This document shows positions 21,301-31,205 of a stretch of 64,000 nucleotides of DNA, one piece after another. Within the stretch, counting starts at the first letter, position 1. Every line of letters begins with the position of its first letter. The position numbers and the translations under genes were made by a program. Where the stretch lies: NCBI RefSeq assembly GCF_022605725.1, contig NC_065551.1, positions 28,830,001 to 28,894,000 on the forward strand. The letters run 5' to 3'. The notes beneath the pieces were generated by a model. That model did not search any database and was not told the DNA's origin. It was given only the letters and a program-made list of their open reading frames with translations. This DNA is from Anthonomus grandis grandis (taxonomy: Eukaryota; Arthropoda; Insecta; Coleoptera; Curculionidae).

Positions 21301-23416
21301 TATTGGAGGATGTGATAAAATCGAAGATTTATTTGATTTATATGCCCAATTAAACTCTTTGCTAAATAGTGCAGGTTTCACACTCCATAAATTTAATTCA
21401 AACTCACACAATTTGTTAGAATATCTTAAAAAAAGCCCGTCCCTAGAATATGACCTAAATCTCGATAAATCCCCAAGCAAAATACTTGGCCTAAAATGGC
21501 AACCTACTGATGACTGTTTAAAAATCTCTGTTCCTGAAATAACCCCATGTGATTTCCCTACAAAAAGAATTATTTTATCTACTCTGGCCCAATGTTTTGA
21601 TCCTCTTGGTTTGGTTAACCCAATTATAGTTAAAGGTAAAATTCTCATGCAAAAACTTTGGAAATGTAAGGTCGATTGGGACACAAAAATATCTGATGAA
21701 CATATTCTCAAAGAATGGCAAGAACTTTTAGAACATCTTAAATTAATTTGCAATTTAAAAATTCCCAGATGTTTGTTTTCACATAAACCAATTCAAAAAT
21801 TTGAATTGCATGGTTTCGCAGACGCGTCCTCGCTAGCTTATGGTGCTTGCATATATATCCGCACAATTTATGAGGACTCTGTTTCTTGTTCCCTGATATC
21901 CTCAAAGTCCAAGGTATCTCCCATAAAAACGAAAACAATTCCAAGGCTCGAATTGTGTGCTATGTTGCTCTTAGCAAATCTTGCTTCCCGAATTTTTGAC
22001 ATTTTTAAAGAGAAAATATCCTTTGAATCAGTAAATCTTTGGTCAGATTCAGAAATTGCCCTAGCTTGGTGTAAAAAAGAGCCGAGTACATGGTCTGTGT
22101 TCGTCTCAAATAGAGTTGCCCAAATACAGAATTTGACTTCAGATTTTCATTGGAGACACATAAAATCAAGTGAAAACGCCGCTGACATTTTATCAAGGGG
22201 TAATTTTACCCAAGAAATTCTGGATTCTGGTGCATGGTACTCTGGTCCACATTTTTTACAAGATCCAAGAGTAATTTTGGATACTTTGGATAACCCAACT
22301 AAAATTGTAGATCTCCCTGAGGAAAAAGTTTCCTCTAAAAAACTCTGTTGTGTAGTCACGGAGACTAAAAGTAGTTTCCAATATTGGAATGATATATTCC
22401 AAAAATTCTCGAGCATTACCCGATTAAAACGAACGTTAGCTTATGTCCTTAGATTTCTACATAATATAAAAATCGCTAAAAATCCGGAACAAAAAATTAA
22501 AGGCCGTTTATCAATAAGCGAATTAGAAAAAGCTCAAAACTTAATCGTTAAAAATTTGCAAGGTCAGTATTTTTCTAAAGAAATCGCAGAGCTCAACCAG
22601 AATAAATGTGCTTCAAATAAAAGCATCAACTCACTTAAACCCTTTTTGGATGAAAACAATTTTCTAAGAGTTGGAGGTAGATTAGAAAATGCCCACATAA
22701 GTTTTGAGCAAAAACACCCGTTACTTTTGCCCTCCCATAATCCCACAGTTGGATTAATGTTAAAACATGAACACCTTCGCTTAGGACACAGTGGTACTCA
22801 GAATGTCTTGTCTAATTTTAGACTCCAATTTTGGCCCTTGAATGGACTCAAAGAGACAAAAAAGATAATAAGGCAATGCGTCACTTGTGCGCGTTTTTCC
22901 TCTAGTCCCGCCAGCCAACTTATGGCAAATATACCCAAAGATCGATTGGTACAAGTTTCTAAGCCCTTTGAAAAAACAGGAATTGATTTTGGTGGCCCAT
23001 TCCAGATCAAATCTTCACGTTTGCGTAAAGCCCCAATAATAAAAGGTTACATCTGTGTTTTCGTTTGCATGGTGACCAAAGCAATACACCTGGAAGTGGT
23101 TACTAGTCTCTCTACAGAAGCTTTTTTGATGACACTCAAGCGATTCATTTCTCGGCGTGGTAATCCCTCAATAATTTACACAGACAATGGCACAAACTTC
23201 CTAGGTGCTAAAAATCAATTAAAAGAGCTCTATGACTTTTTCAATAAATCTTCGGTCACTAATGAGATTAAGAATTATTTGTCTCAAAACGAGACTCACT
23301 GGAAATTCATCCCACCCAAAGCTCCACACTGGGGAGGCCTGTGGGAAGCTGCTGTTAAAAGCACGAAATATCATTTATATAGACTCGTTGGTAATATGCA
23401 GTTAACATACGAATAA
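18380..23416 (+). CDS. BEL/Pao gag-pol polyprotein, truncated by a stop in the integrase C-terminal region
   Basis: From the first ATG (18380; the frame is open slightly further up but without ATG) 1,678 residues are encoded. In order: a gag-like N-terminus with a DUF1759-type segment (about residues 120-270); cysteine knuckles from residue 333 (CLYCSLANHRIYSC and CFDCLGDKHFTSNC, then a CRIC..H..H finger); and a linker rich in N, H, T and S. The A17-type aspartic protease has DNGSQ at 549-553. The reverse transcriptase has YMDD at 970-973. RNase H shows FADAS around 1147 and LWSDSE further on. The integrase has an HHCC zinc site, then D1536, D1602 and E1656 (53 residues between the last two). 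TAA at 23414-23416 ends the protein 23 residues after the catalytic Glu, whereas the same frame stays open to 23896. The frame has no other stops, so the copy is recent. It may still make Gag, protease and RT, but the integrase lacks its C-terminal domain. Confidence 0.93.
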   Translation: MADLELFKKDRKSAKSTITRFYNWLTKNQNAFVQENVTDLQAREETLKLYFNKYCKAQDEIEELDENDEENREELENKHYTCIKIVRNVCQRFSFLSETQNVPKENYLSTNFNSNLNLPEIDIPPFDSQILNWQSYFEMFTALVIDNTNLTNVKRLWYLRSTVKGEALKLIETLKLTNDNFEIAIDILKSRYENLTCVVNSFLSSLIDISPISKCTSPILREFVVTIKRNLECLKKLNIPTEQIFEYLLIYIFEKKLDFNTRRGFEQERNYNTLPSLQHFLDFLEKRCMMLENISDSQPHSTSKYFVKKSEQKVSFHAQSDDFQNSKNKNSICLYCSLANHRIYSCQKFLNLHLNEKEQFVKSKKLCFDCLGDKHFTSNCLSKSKCRICQRRHHTLMHTELNVPQNNSHSQSQGNYRSENRNNPTHNPIPRNTQNVVNNARIQYSQSRPNCNDHTRQAPSHSLSRNTPHFEDNHNNRPTHLPTQTHNSSNQHTDEYLPRSSHTCTPSTNEDPHNFSGIATQRNQVLLATAQIEMFSKTGKIITARALLDNGSQISFITKKLLDKLNYTPYTKVLNTTGISQNSIVSNQMVDLLIHSKIENKNFSLSCAIINNITNRLPQNPIQPKNLNIPDSISLDLADPNFYIPSEVDMLIGADLFYNLLVPGICKLENNSLVLINTHLGWIISGNLSLNLFDCEQQHYSFFTQIPEGNSWEDNLENILTKFWSIEEIPQKSILSPEDKLAEDIFEKTTKILDDGSYQIDFPFKSPDEHLKLGDSFKIAQKRFLTLENRFKSNPDLFHKYKQFIDEYVELGHAKYVPLTLYNKTGHLKYFIPHLCVIRDSAITTKLRVVFDASAKTSSGFALNNVTLKGYQVQPELFDILCRFRVFKYTLTSDIMKMYRMIRTNPAHNFLQNILWRENPNEDLKCIELQTVTYGTNFAPFIATRVLKDVALKNIDKYPLAANALQKQCYMDDIIGGCDKIEDLFDLYAQLNSLLNSAGFTLHKFNSNSHNLLEYLKKSPSLEYDLNLDKSPSKILGLKWQPTDDCLKISVPEITPCDFPTKRIILSTLAQCFDPLGLVNPIIVKGKILMQKLWKCKVDWDTKISDEHILKEWQELLEHLKLICNLKIPRCLFSHKPIQKFELHGFADASSLAYGACIYIRTIYEDSVSCSLISSKSKVSPIKTKTIPRLELCAMLLLANLASRIFDIFKEKISFESVNLWSDSEIALAWCKKEPSTWSVFVSNRVAQIQNLTSDFHWRHIKSSENAADILSRGNFTQEILDSGAWYSGPHFLQDPRVILDTLDNPTKIVDLPEEKVSSKKLCCVVTETKSSFQYWNDIFQKFSSITRLKRTLAYVLRFLHNIKIAKNPEQKIKGRLSISELEKAQNLIVKNLQGQYFSKEIAELNQNKCASNKSINSLKPFLDENNFLRVGGRLENAHISFEQKHPLLLPSHNPTVGLMLKHEHLRLGHSGTQNVLSNFRLQFWPLNGLKETKKIIRQCVTCARFSSSPASQLMANIPKDRLVQVSKPFEKTGIDFGGPFQIKSSRLRKAPIIKGYICVFVCMVTKAIHLEVVTSLSTEAFLMTLKRFISRRGNPSIIYTDNGTNFLGAKNQLKELYDFFNKSSVTNEIKNYLSQNETHWKFIPPKAPHWGGLWEAAVKSTKYHLYRLVGNMQLTYE

Positions 23417-23896
23417 TTTAGCACAATCTTAACTCAAATTGAAGCTATACTGAATTCTAGGCCCTTGTGCCCCCTATCAAATGACCCTTCAGACTTTCAG
23501 TATCTTACCCCTTCTCATTTTCTAATCGGTTCCAATATTACAGCTTACCCTGAAAAAGACATTAGTGACGTTCCCGACAATAGAGTTTCTCATTGGCAAA
23601 AGTGTACCCAAATTAAGCAACTGTTTTGGAAAAGGTGGTCAAAGGACTACCTATGTAGGCTACAAAACAGACCTAAATGGTTAAAAGAAAAAGGTAATTT
23701 AAAAGAGAACGACTTAGTCTTATTAAAAGAAGATAACAATCCACCCTTATACTGGCCAAGAGGTAGAATTCTAGAAATTTTTAAAGGTCCTGATGGAAGG
23801 GTTCGTGTGGTGAAAATTAAAACTAAAGATGGAAAATTTGTACGCCCGATCACCAAATTATATCCTTTACCCTCACCTTTGCCCAATGATGGTTAA
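23417..23896 (+). pseudogene. C-terminal continuation of BEL/Pao integrase, beyond the nonsense codon
   Basis: The same reading frame resumes right after the TAA and codes about 159 residues to a natural stop at 23894-23896. It contains segments typical of the integrase C-terminal part in this family (EAILNSRPL, LTPSHFLIG and a terminal domain of the DUF5641 type with WPRGRILEIF and VRPITKLYPLP). Nothing else is broken in it. It would be translated only if the stop were read through or absent in other copies. Confidence 0.85.
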
Positions 23897-23942
23897 AATG
23901 ACTTTTTTTAAATTTTTGTTTGTTTAGAAGCAACGATGCTTC

Positions 23943-23956
23943 AAAAGGGGGGAGAA
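23943..23956 (+). promoter_or_regulatory. polypurine tract
   Basis: AAAAGGGGGGAGAA directly precedes the TG of the 3' LTR. This is the expected plus-strand priming site for an LTR retrotransposon. Confidence 0.9.
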
Positions 23957-24462
23957 TGTTGCAGAACCAGTTGCAACATAAAGAAAAACAATTCAAATAC
24001 ACACATAAACCATCCACACCTTTATACATACCCAAATTAAATAAAACACAACATTTACAATAGAAGTCGACTTAAATAAAAATTCGTCACAAGATATACA
24101 TTCCCGGAATCATTCCTATTCGTTTTATTGGTCGCGACGAGCTTCCTCACACCCCCGCGCAGGTAACGGTTTTTAAGGAAAATTGCATCATTCGATTTTT
24201 TGGCATCAGTCGCTCCTAGATAATGGTTGTGTAAGAAGACTCTCGTTCTCGCCGTTCTGTCCCGCCGCTCGCATTTTTTTTAAATAAGAACAACAAATTC
24301 TCTCACAAAACTAAATGGTTTTAAATTAAATTGTTTAAAGTACTTTTCGCGTTTCTGTTTTGGTGCCCTTTTCACATAGCCAGCTGGTCCTTCGTAGCCC
24401 TAAATAGAGATACAAGAAAGCCCTCAAGTGTTGTGGGTTTGGATGCAGCCCAAATCCCATCA
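23957..24462 (+). repeat. 3' LTR
   Basis: 506 bp, seemingly identical to the 5' LTR at 17505-18010, ending CCCATCA before the TTGAG target duplication. Confidence 0.95.
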
Positions 24463-24467
24463 TTGAG
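24463..24467 (+). repeat. 5-bp target-site duplication, right (TTGAG)
   Basis: Matches 17500-17504. Confidence 0.85.
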
Positions 24468-24600
24468 AGTGAAATAAAATTATTATTATTTAAATTTTCT
24501 TTAAGAACTCGTAATCACGGTTACAGTACTTAATAGTCATTAAAAATTTAATTCTGAAAACTGTAGTATTTTCACCAAATAAAATGGAAAATAATTTGTG
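24468..24600 (+). repeat. continuation of the inverted-repeat right arm after the BEL/Pao insertion
   Basis: The reverse complement of this stretch (TACTGTAACCGTGATTACG, then GAGTTCTTAAAGAAAATTT) matches the outer part of the left arm at about 15725-15825 (TACTGTGATCGTGATCGAG, then TTTCTAAAGAAAATATAA). This shows that the retrotransposon split an existing repeat copy. Similarity may extend further to about 24660. Confidence 0.65.
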
Positions 24601-24660
24601 GAATATCATATATCTCAAATCCCAAAAAAGAAACAAATAATTATTTAGAAATGATGGTTT

Positions 24661-25045
24661 ATCGAAATCCTAATATTCACATTAAATGCGTAATTCAAAA
24701 GCTGAGAGATCTGGTATCCAAACTTAAGTAAATCAAAACTTATTTAGATATTAAACACCTGGTGATAATTTACTATTCTTTATTAAAGCTCAACTTACTT
24801 AGGGAATAACCAGCTGGGAAGGAGTTAGAAATTCTCATATTAAACCATTGAATATCATACAAGAATAGCTACTAAAAATATTATTTAAAAAAATAAATTA
24901 TTTCCAACTGATTTATTATTTAAGGAAAATTAAAATTATTCGACATAATTATACAGGATGTCCCGAAAATACATCGTAATATTTTACCAGCCGCATCTTT
25001 GTCTAAAAATAAGACATACGACATAAGATCATATACAGGAATCTT
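24661..25045. other. AT-rich non-coding sequence
   Basis: There is a TATACAGGATGTCCCGAAAA string at about 24951-24970, a motif type seen at the ends of many insect MITEs. Nothing else is recognised. Confidence 0.35.
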
Positions 25046-25896
25046 GAAAACTGAATCGTTTTCATGTTACAGGGTGTTTTATAATTCCTATTGAAGATGG
25101 TTCTTTGTTAATATTTTCAAAACGCCTAGTCGTTATTTTTCGAAATTTTTATCGTACTAGGGTACTACTGTTACTGTTACTAACTGATTTTATAACATTT
25201 TATGCTAAAATGTATACAGGGTCGTTTAAAATTAGTGGTCAGCAAAGATGTCTTAGTTATTTTTTAATTATTTTAAAAGTTAACCTTGTCTTATTTCGTC
25301 ATAAGCCTTTGGTTTTAAGAAATTGTTTGTTTGTTTGTTTTGTTTGCTATTTTCACTTTTTTTTTTCATAGCTAATAAGTTAATTGTTTTAATTTTTCTC
25401 AATCATTTACACATTATTTAAAATTTTGAAATAAAATATTAAACAAAAAAACAGTTTTTGATCTTAAAATTAGGTATTTGTAATAGTCTTATGTCATGTT
25501 TATACCTGATGATTTATTACATACCTTTTAATTTTATTAAACGTGATCAAAAATATTTAATAAGTGTAGGTTGCAAAACATTTATGTCTGATTCGAAATA
25601 AGACAAGAGCACCTTTTTTATGTAAAAATGTCGGTTCTTTTTAATTTTACGATCCAAATAATTAAAAAGTGACCAGAAAAAAAGTTATAAAATTTTTGTC
25701 TTTGCTGACTACTAATTTTAATCGACCCTGTCTACATTTTAGCATAAAATGTTATAAAATCAGTTTCTAATAATACCAGTAGTATACGACAAAAACTTCG
25801 AAAAATAACGACCAGGCGTTTCAAAAATATTAACAAAAAACCATCTTAAATAGAAATTATAAAACACCCTGTAACATGAAAACGATCCACTTTTTC
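25046..25896. mobile_element. long imperfect palindrome, ~250-310-bp arms (MITE- or foldback-like)
   Basis: 25046-25300 is the inverted partner of 25590-25896, with a spacer of about 290 bases. Shared blocks include ATCGTTTTCATGTTACAGGG, GATTTTATAACATTTTATGC, GTCGTTATTTTTCGAA and CTTGTCTTATTTCG. Identity is high by eye. The right arm holds about 50 extra bases near its inner end. The spacer has a (GTTT)n-like run at about 25325-25345. No coding sequence. Exact termini and target duplication are not resolved. Confidence 0.75.
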
Positions 25897-26220
25897 TCAT
25901 GAAATGCTTATTTGCTAATGAGCATTTCTAAACATAAAATACGTTTGGAGTCAGTAACTCATCCCCATACTACAAGAAATCGCGAAAAAAAAAGGTAAAA
26001 AAAAGCAAAAAATATTGGCCAAGAGTCTTATTAATAAATTCGAAGTTAAATTAAATTACACTAAACTCGACGTCTATGAACCTAATTGTGACTTTTTCCC
26101 GAGATATGAAATTACATCCCGAAATTAGACGTTATTGTTTGTAATTTGGAACTTTTTATTGCAACATTAATACCTGACCGGAAAGATATCATGCTAAATG
26201 TCCAAATGTAATTGTAAAAT
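25897..26220. other. non-coding sequence with a small hairpin
   Basis: GAAATGCT..AGCATTTC at about 25902-25929 can pair. Otherwise nothing is recognised. Confidence 0.35.
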
Positions 26221-26370
26221 TTTGGCAAATACACGTACTATTATTATTGTTATTATTATTAGAATAATTTATCTCTGAAACTCTTTATTCCTAATATTTT
26301 ACCTTTGCATGTTGTGGGGATGTTAGCTTTTTTACATTCTGTCTATTTAATAGTCATTGCAAATTTTAAG
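26200..26370 (+). repeat. fragment of the ~0.5-kb repeat (copy 3), with an ATT microsatellite
   Basis: AATTTATCTCTGAAAC, then CTAATATTTTACCTTTG and TTGTGGGGATGTT (26266-26325) match the right arm at about 17322-17383 (AATTTATCCCTGAAAC, CTAATATTTTGCCTTTG, TTGTTGGGAATGTT). A (TTA)n run at 26231-26258 lies just before it. This third copy supports a dispersed family. Confidence 0.55.
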
Positions 26371-27795
26371 AAGTGTAATAGATTTTTGTGATTTTTTATC
26401 GTACTTAACAAAAAACCACAAATCTGGTCAAAGTTTTGAACCTATATTACGATTAATGATTAATTGGTAACACGTGTTTCGCCCCTAAAGGTACCTGACC
26501 TAATTTAAAATAATAAAATGCTATAACATATTCAAATTAATATATCAGCACTCTCTTACATTCTTAAAAGTAGCAAACCTTAGTCGTACACACTACCAAT
26601 TACAGACACTAAAATAATTAATAAAACAAAATTGAAAATAAAAAACGAAAAAGTAAAATGCCACAATAATTGACAAGATCCGCGCCTGAACTTTACGGCA
26701 AACCACCTCGATACACACGCACGACAACTGGGACTGATGTTACAAAAAACTTATATTGTTTAATGATATTAAAGATTAAACCCAGCTCGAGATTGTCATC
26801 ATTAACACACACCAAGCTAAGAGTCCTCTTTGCCCTAGTGATCGCTTTAATTATAGTAATCTAGTTTAACACTTTTTTTACACTGAATAACGTAGTTTTA
26901 TTAACAGATAAAGAGTGAGCCGAAGATGGAAGATGGTATAATAGTAAAGATGGATAGCAACGGTACACTTAGTCTCAATAGCGTTCGAGTCTCTAAGCTT
27001 GTCTACCAAGCTTATATGTTTTTTCACCCTCGTAGAAACACTCCTACTATATTAATTCATCTAATTTGCTGGACAGTTATGATAATTTAGTGCTTACCCC
27101 CTAAATTAAATAAAGTATTGGTTTTGTTCTTTACCCTAACAACTTTATTTTTGTGGAGTGTTGGTTGTCTTAAAAGAACTGGTTAAACCAATATTTAAAA
27201 AAAAATTACATCTTCGATTATATCTTCAAAATAAGAAATACATCTAAAATTTCAAGTTTTTTTGGGATGTGTGAAAATTTGTATTTATTGGCAAATATAT
27301 TATATATTTTATAAATATTATTAAAGGAAAACCCAATACTACAAGGAATGCATTTTACTGTGTTAAATTTTTTACAAGGACTAGTTTCTGACAAACGTAG
27401 ATTGAACAGCCTGTAAAATAAGGAATGGGAGTAGTTGGAAAAAAACTGTATAAAATTTTCAGTGCTCGAAGACTTTCTATAGATTTCAATTTCAAGTTTG
27501 TTATGTTCACGTGTCAGTAATAGGTCAAGAATAGGTAACTTACCAGTATTCTCTCTGTGTCCAATGTCATTTTTAGGACAGTGTGTAAAATCACAAAATA
27601 TAATAATAAATCAGCTGTATTAAAAATTGACATAAAGACTATAATACCAAACTTCTAACAATAATAATGCTAGAAAAGGTAGCATACACTTAAAAACTTT
27701 TACTTAAAAAATAGTAAACATTATCTCATATTTTTTTTACAGAATTATCTATAAAATTGTTATGAAAACCAACTCTGTATTAAAATAACTTAAGA
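26371..27795. other. non-coding; GC-richer part at about 26640-27010
   Basis: A GCGAAACACGTGTTACC-type string is present on the minus strand near 26469-26485. The 26640-27010 stretch is less AT-rich, with no domain in its short frame. No gene is supported. Confidence 0.35.
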
Positions 27796-27800
27796 ACTTT

Positions 27801-27840
27801 AAACCCATATAAATTCATTTAAGTGATTTTATATGGGTTT
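27801..27840. repeat. perfect 13-bp inverted repeat (hairpin)
   Basis: AAACCCATATAAA at 27801-27813 is perfectly complementary to 27828-27840, with a 14-base loop. A following run of T could suggest a terminator, but in an animal genome this is not meaningful. Confidence 0.7.
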
Positions 27841-30384
27841 TACAATGTTTAAATTTTATTTTTAGTAATTGTTTTATTTCGTTTGGTAAAGTAATATAAA
27901 TTTTTGAAGCCATGAATGTTTAGCATATTATGATTATCCCTTATTTTTTTGAATTTCAGCGACGTTTTGCGATATATGTCGAGTTTGGTACTAATTTAAA
28001 CTTTGAGCTGTTTAAAAATGTTTAGTAACATTTTATAAGCATATAATGGGCTCAACTCAAGGCTATCTCTGGGATAGAATGGGTCCGTGTTCAAAATTAT
28101 CTTAATACATCGATTTTGCATTATTTCCAGACCGTCTAAAATATCAGAGCTCCTACCACAGGGGACTATTTTATGCTGCTATAGATTAAAAAATCGCTTG
28201 GTACACCTTTCTTAGATTTTCTAGGTTTAATATATGTATCAACTTTTTTAAAATGAAAACTTATTTTCTAAGTTTAATAGCTAGCTATTATATAGAGTTC
28301 TGCATAGATATTTTTCAGTTTTAACAACTTCAATCTTTAAAGAGCATTTGCAATTTTGTCGCTTAAAACCATATGTATATTGGATCAATAATAAAAATAT
28401 AAGCGTTTAAAACTAGAAGTTACGTTAAAAAGTAGAAGAAATAACATCATTTATGTAAGCTTATTTACCACACAGGAAAGAAAAATTAATAAATAATTTA
28501 AAATATTATTTGGTTGTTATTAAATGAAAATCCCCATGGCTTTAATTGTTGTTAAACCTCTTTTCTCGCTTAAATATTCTATAAAAAATTTATGTTATTA
28601 AAATCGTTTCGATGTTTAATTTTTATACATAAGCTTCACCTGAATTTGACAGACGTATCATGTAAGACATATTTAAAAAAAATAAATGCATAGTAGGTAT
28701 AAAATACTCAAAAAATTACTCCACATTATAATATATCAAACAAGTAACATAAAAAGTCCTTATCGGCCTGCTACGTAATAGCAATTTTATACCTATATTC
28801 AAAATTTAACATTTCATAATTTTATTATAACTACCACGGTATTAATGACACTTAATATAGACCATTGGCCATTAAACTAAGCCGAAAACACCTTACTTAA
28901 GTACCCAGTATCATTCGCAATAAACTTCGTCTAACTTTAATTGACCTATAAACACTAAGTTATAGTAGTAGTAAAATTAATAGTAAGTTAAGGTGTGAAT
29001 GATAATTATTATCAAAATAATTAAACTTTTTTATTATAATACTAACGTTAAATAATATAATGATTATTTTAAGGATATTAAGGATAATAAGCCTATATAT
29101 GTATGGAAATGTATTAATTAAATTTATGATACTTTAGTGTCGAAATAAATTCTTGTGATAATGAAACATAAAGGCCTTTTCTTACATCGTTATTTTCCCA
29201 ATTTATCCATCATTTCGAGAAATAACGTGGATTTTTCTTCTCTTTTCTAGCTGACAAAAGAAATTTTAACGCAAGGGAGCATACAAAGAAAAAACACGTA
29301 CCAAAGAAAATCTCTTTTGCAAATATAAATCACCCGGCATTTTGCTTTGTTTTATAAGAGCCAAAACTTGCTCTATCTGTATTTGAGAGAAAAATCAACA
29401 GAAAACGAGGTACTTTAAGACAAAACGAAAATCGATATTTAAGATGTGCTCCAGCCTTTTTAGCCTCTTTGGCAAAAGTGTTATACGGCACGTAAGCATG
29501 CGATTTTTTTTATTTTCAGATTTATTTAAACTAAAATGGCTTGTTGCAAACAATTTAGACATAAGCTACATTGTATATTTAAGCGTTATAGGCTATTTGT
29601 TTAAAGAACGTATACCGTGCCATTTTTGGTTATGCCTAACTTACCGAAACAATTTTTACTTTAGTTGCTACTCAAAACTAAATTGGATTTTGAGTATTGA
29701 TCGCTTGTTAATAAATGATCAATATTGTCACTGTTTAGTGGTATGGCTTAAATGTTTGTTATTATTTTCATGACTTTAATAATAAAATTTATTTTTTAGT
29801 AGCAAGGGAACAAAGCTTTAAAAATGTTTGACTCTGAAACTATTGAATTATTCCAATTTCTTAGCGTTTGTTTGAAATTAAAAAAGCTTTTATATGAGAT
29901 AAAAATTGGTAAAAAATTAAAGAAATTATGACGGATTTTGTATTTAGCATAGACAAAATTCGTCATTTTTTTTTTCAAGTTCTGACAGATTTTTGCAAAG
30001 TTTTCTTTAATCAGAAAAACCTTTATATATCTTAAAAATTAGTCAAATATTTTTGAAAAATTTAGATGTTGTGTGTAAGGAATACTTGAGCGCATGCTCC
30101 TCTAGGTTTTATACATTTTTATTGAGATTTATTGCATTTTTTTTTAGATTTGTCGGCAAATTGAAATAAAGTATAAAGTCTCTGAGATAATTTGTTTTTC
30201 AAAACTTTTTTTTAAATTTTTATTGATACGCTTTTTGCTTGGAATTAAAAACACTTTCCTATGATCTATATCTGATAAAAATCAGTGAAAAACTATGGAA
30301 ATTATATTGGATTTTGCCTTTGGCCTGGACAGATTTTTTCTGAATTTTATTTTACTTAAAATGTATATTTATAAAGAAAAATAT
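27841..30384. other. AT-rich non-coding sequence with a weak internal duplication
   Basis: About 29865-29950 and 30235-30330 look like degenerate copies of each other (GAAATTATGACGGATTTTG versus GAAATTATATTGGATTTTG, with similar flanks). The short frame at 29444-29773 has no recognisable domain. Nothing else. Confidence 0.35.
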
Positions 30385-31205
30385 TATTTAATTTGCGGAC
30401 GCAGAGCTTTTTAGTGAACAAAGTACTCGTGAAATTAAAATTAATACTGATTTGTACTACGTTGTAATCATTGTTAATCTAACCAGAAATAGTTAAAATA
30501 TTTATTTTGTTGTGGAACATATCTAAACCTTAAATGAGGTCTTAAAAGAGGGTTTAGAAAGATATTGTATTAATATATAAGTGGTTTATGTTATTTTCTT
30601 AATAGATTATTCAAAAGACCATCTAAAAATACACATATTTTATAAACGTGTATACCCTATTCCATTTAGTTATGCATAAATTAGACTTAATTTTAAAATT
30701 TAGTTTAACTGTTTAAAATCATTTATGAATCTATTCAAAATTATAACGTAATCATGATATTTATTAATTTCCTAAAATTTACAAAACTTTTCAAAGCTTT
30801 TTCACATGCAAATTATGACTGGAAGTCGCTGCATCTACTTTTCAAACTTAATTATAGGTTAATAAAGGAAACATAGACACTTTTCTTCTCTTAAAAAATA
30901 TCAAAGCTTTTGTGACTATTTTCTCCCAATATAAATTTTTAACTCTTATATTTTTTTTGTTTTAAATACAGTTTTTGCAAAAAGTTTTAATTAATTGAAT
31001 TTTTACAGCATATTGTGCTATAAAAACACACTTCTTGGAAGTTTGCTTCCATATTTTTAATTACCAGTAGCATAGATATGACTAGTTATTATTCAAATTT
31101 TATAAAACGGTGCTTTATTATTGACTTGAGAAAAAAAAGATTTTCTGTTAACTGTAAATTAAATATCAATAAAAATGGGCCTGCTGCATTTATGTCACAA
31201 AACTG
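30385..31205 (+). repeat. ~0.8-kb direct repeat, copy 1
   Basis: Matches 31915-32715 in the same order and orientation: TTTATTTTGTTGTGGAACAT, TATTCAAAAGACCATCTAAA, TTTAGTTATGCATAA, TGCAAATTATGACTGGAAGT, TCGCTGCATCTA and GGGCCTGCTGCATTTATG. It is moderately diverged with indels and has no coding potential. Origin unknown. Confidence 0.6.

Larger units (their letters stand above)
17505..24462 (+). mobile_element. BEL/Pao LTR retrotransposon, almost intact
   Basis: A 6,958-bp element with 506-bp direct LTRs, TG...CA ends, a TTGAG target duplication, a primer-binding site after the left LTR, one long gag-pol frame, and a purine tract before the right LTR. The domain order (gag-like region with CCHC knuckles, A17-type protease, reverse transcriptase, RNase H, integrase) and the protein motifs place it in BEL/Pao. 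There is no separate envelope frame between gag-pol and the purine tract. The LTRs look identical by eye over all 506 bases, so the insertion is young; the gag-pol frame has one nonsense codon at 23414-23416. It is inserted in one arm of an older inverted repeat. Confidence 0.95.

Noticed and set aside
18763..23010. Antisense and out-of-frame open frames inside the BEL/Pao element (for example 21286-21753 minus, 19695-19934 plus)
   Set aside because: They lie opposite or in other frames of the gag-pol gene and show no domains of their own.
23897..23942. Possible envelope gene after gag-pol
   Set aside because: Only 46 bases lie between the gag-pol stop and the purine tract.
27801..27850. Hairpin followed by T-rich sequence as a transcription terminator
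   Set aside because: Intrinsic terminators of this type are bacterial; the window is eukaryotic.
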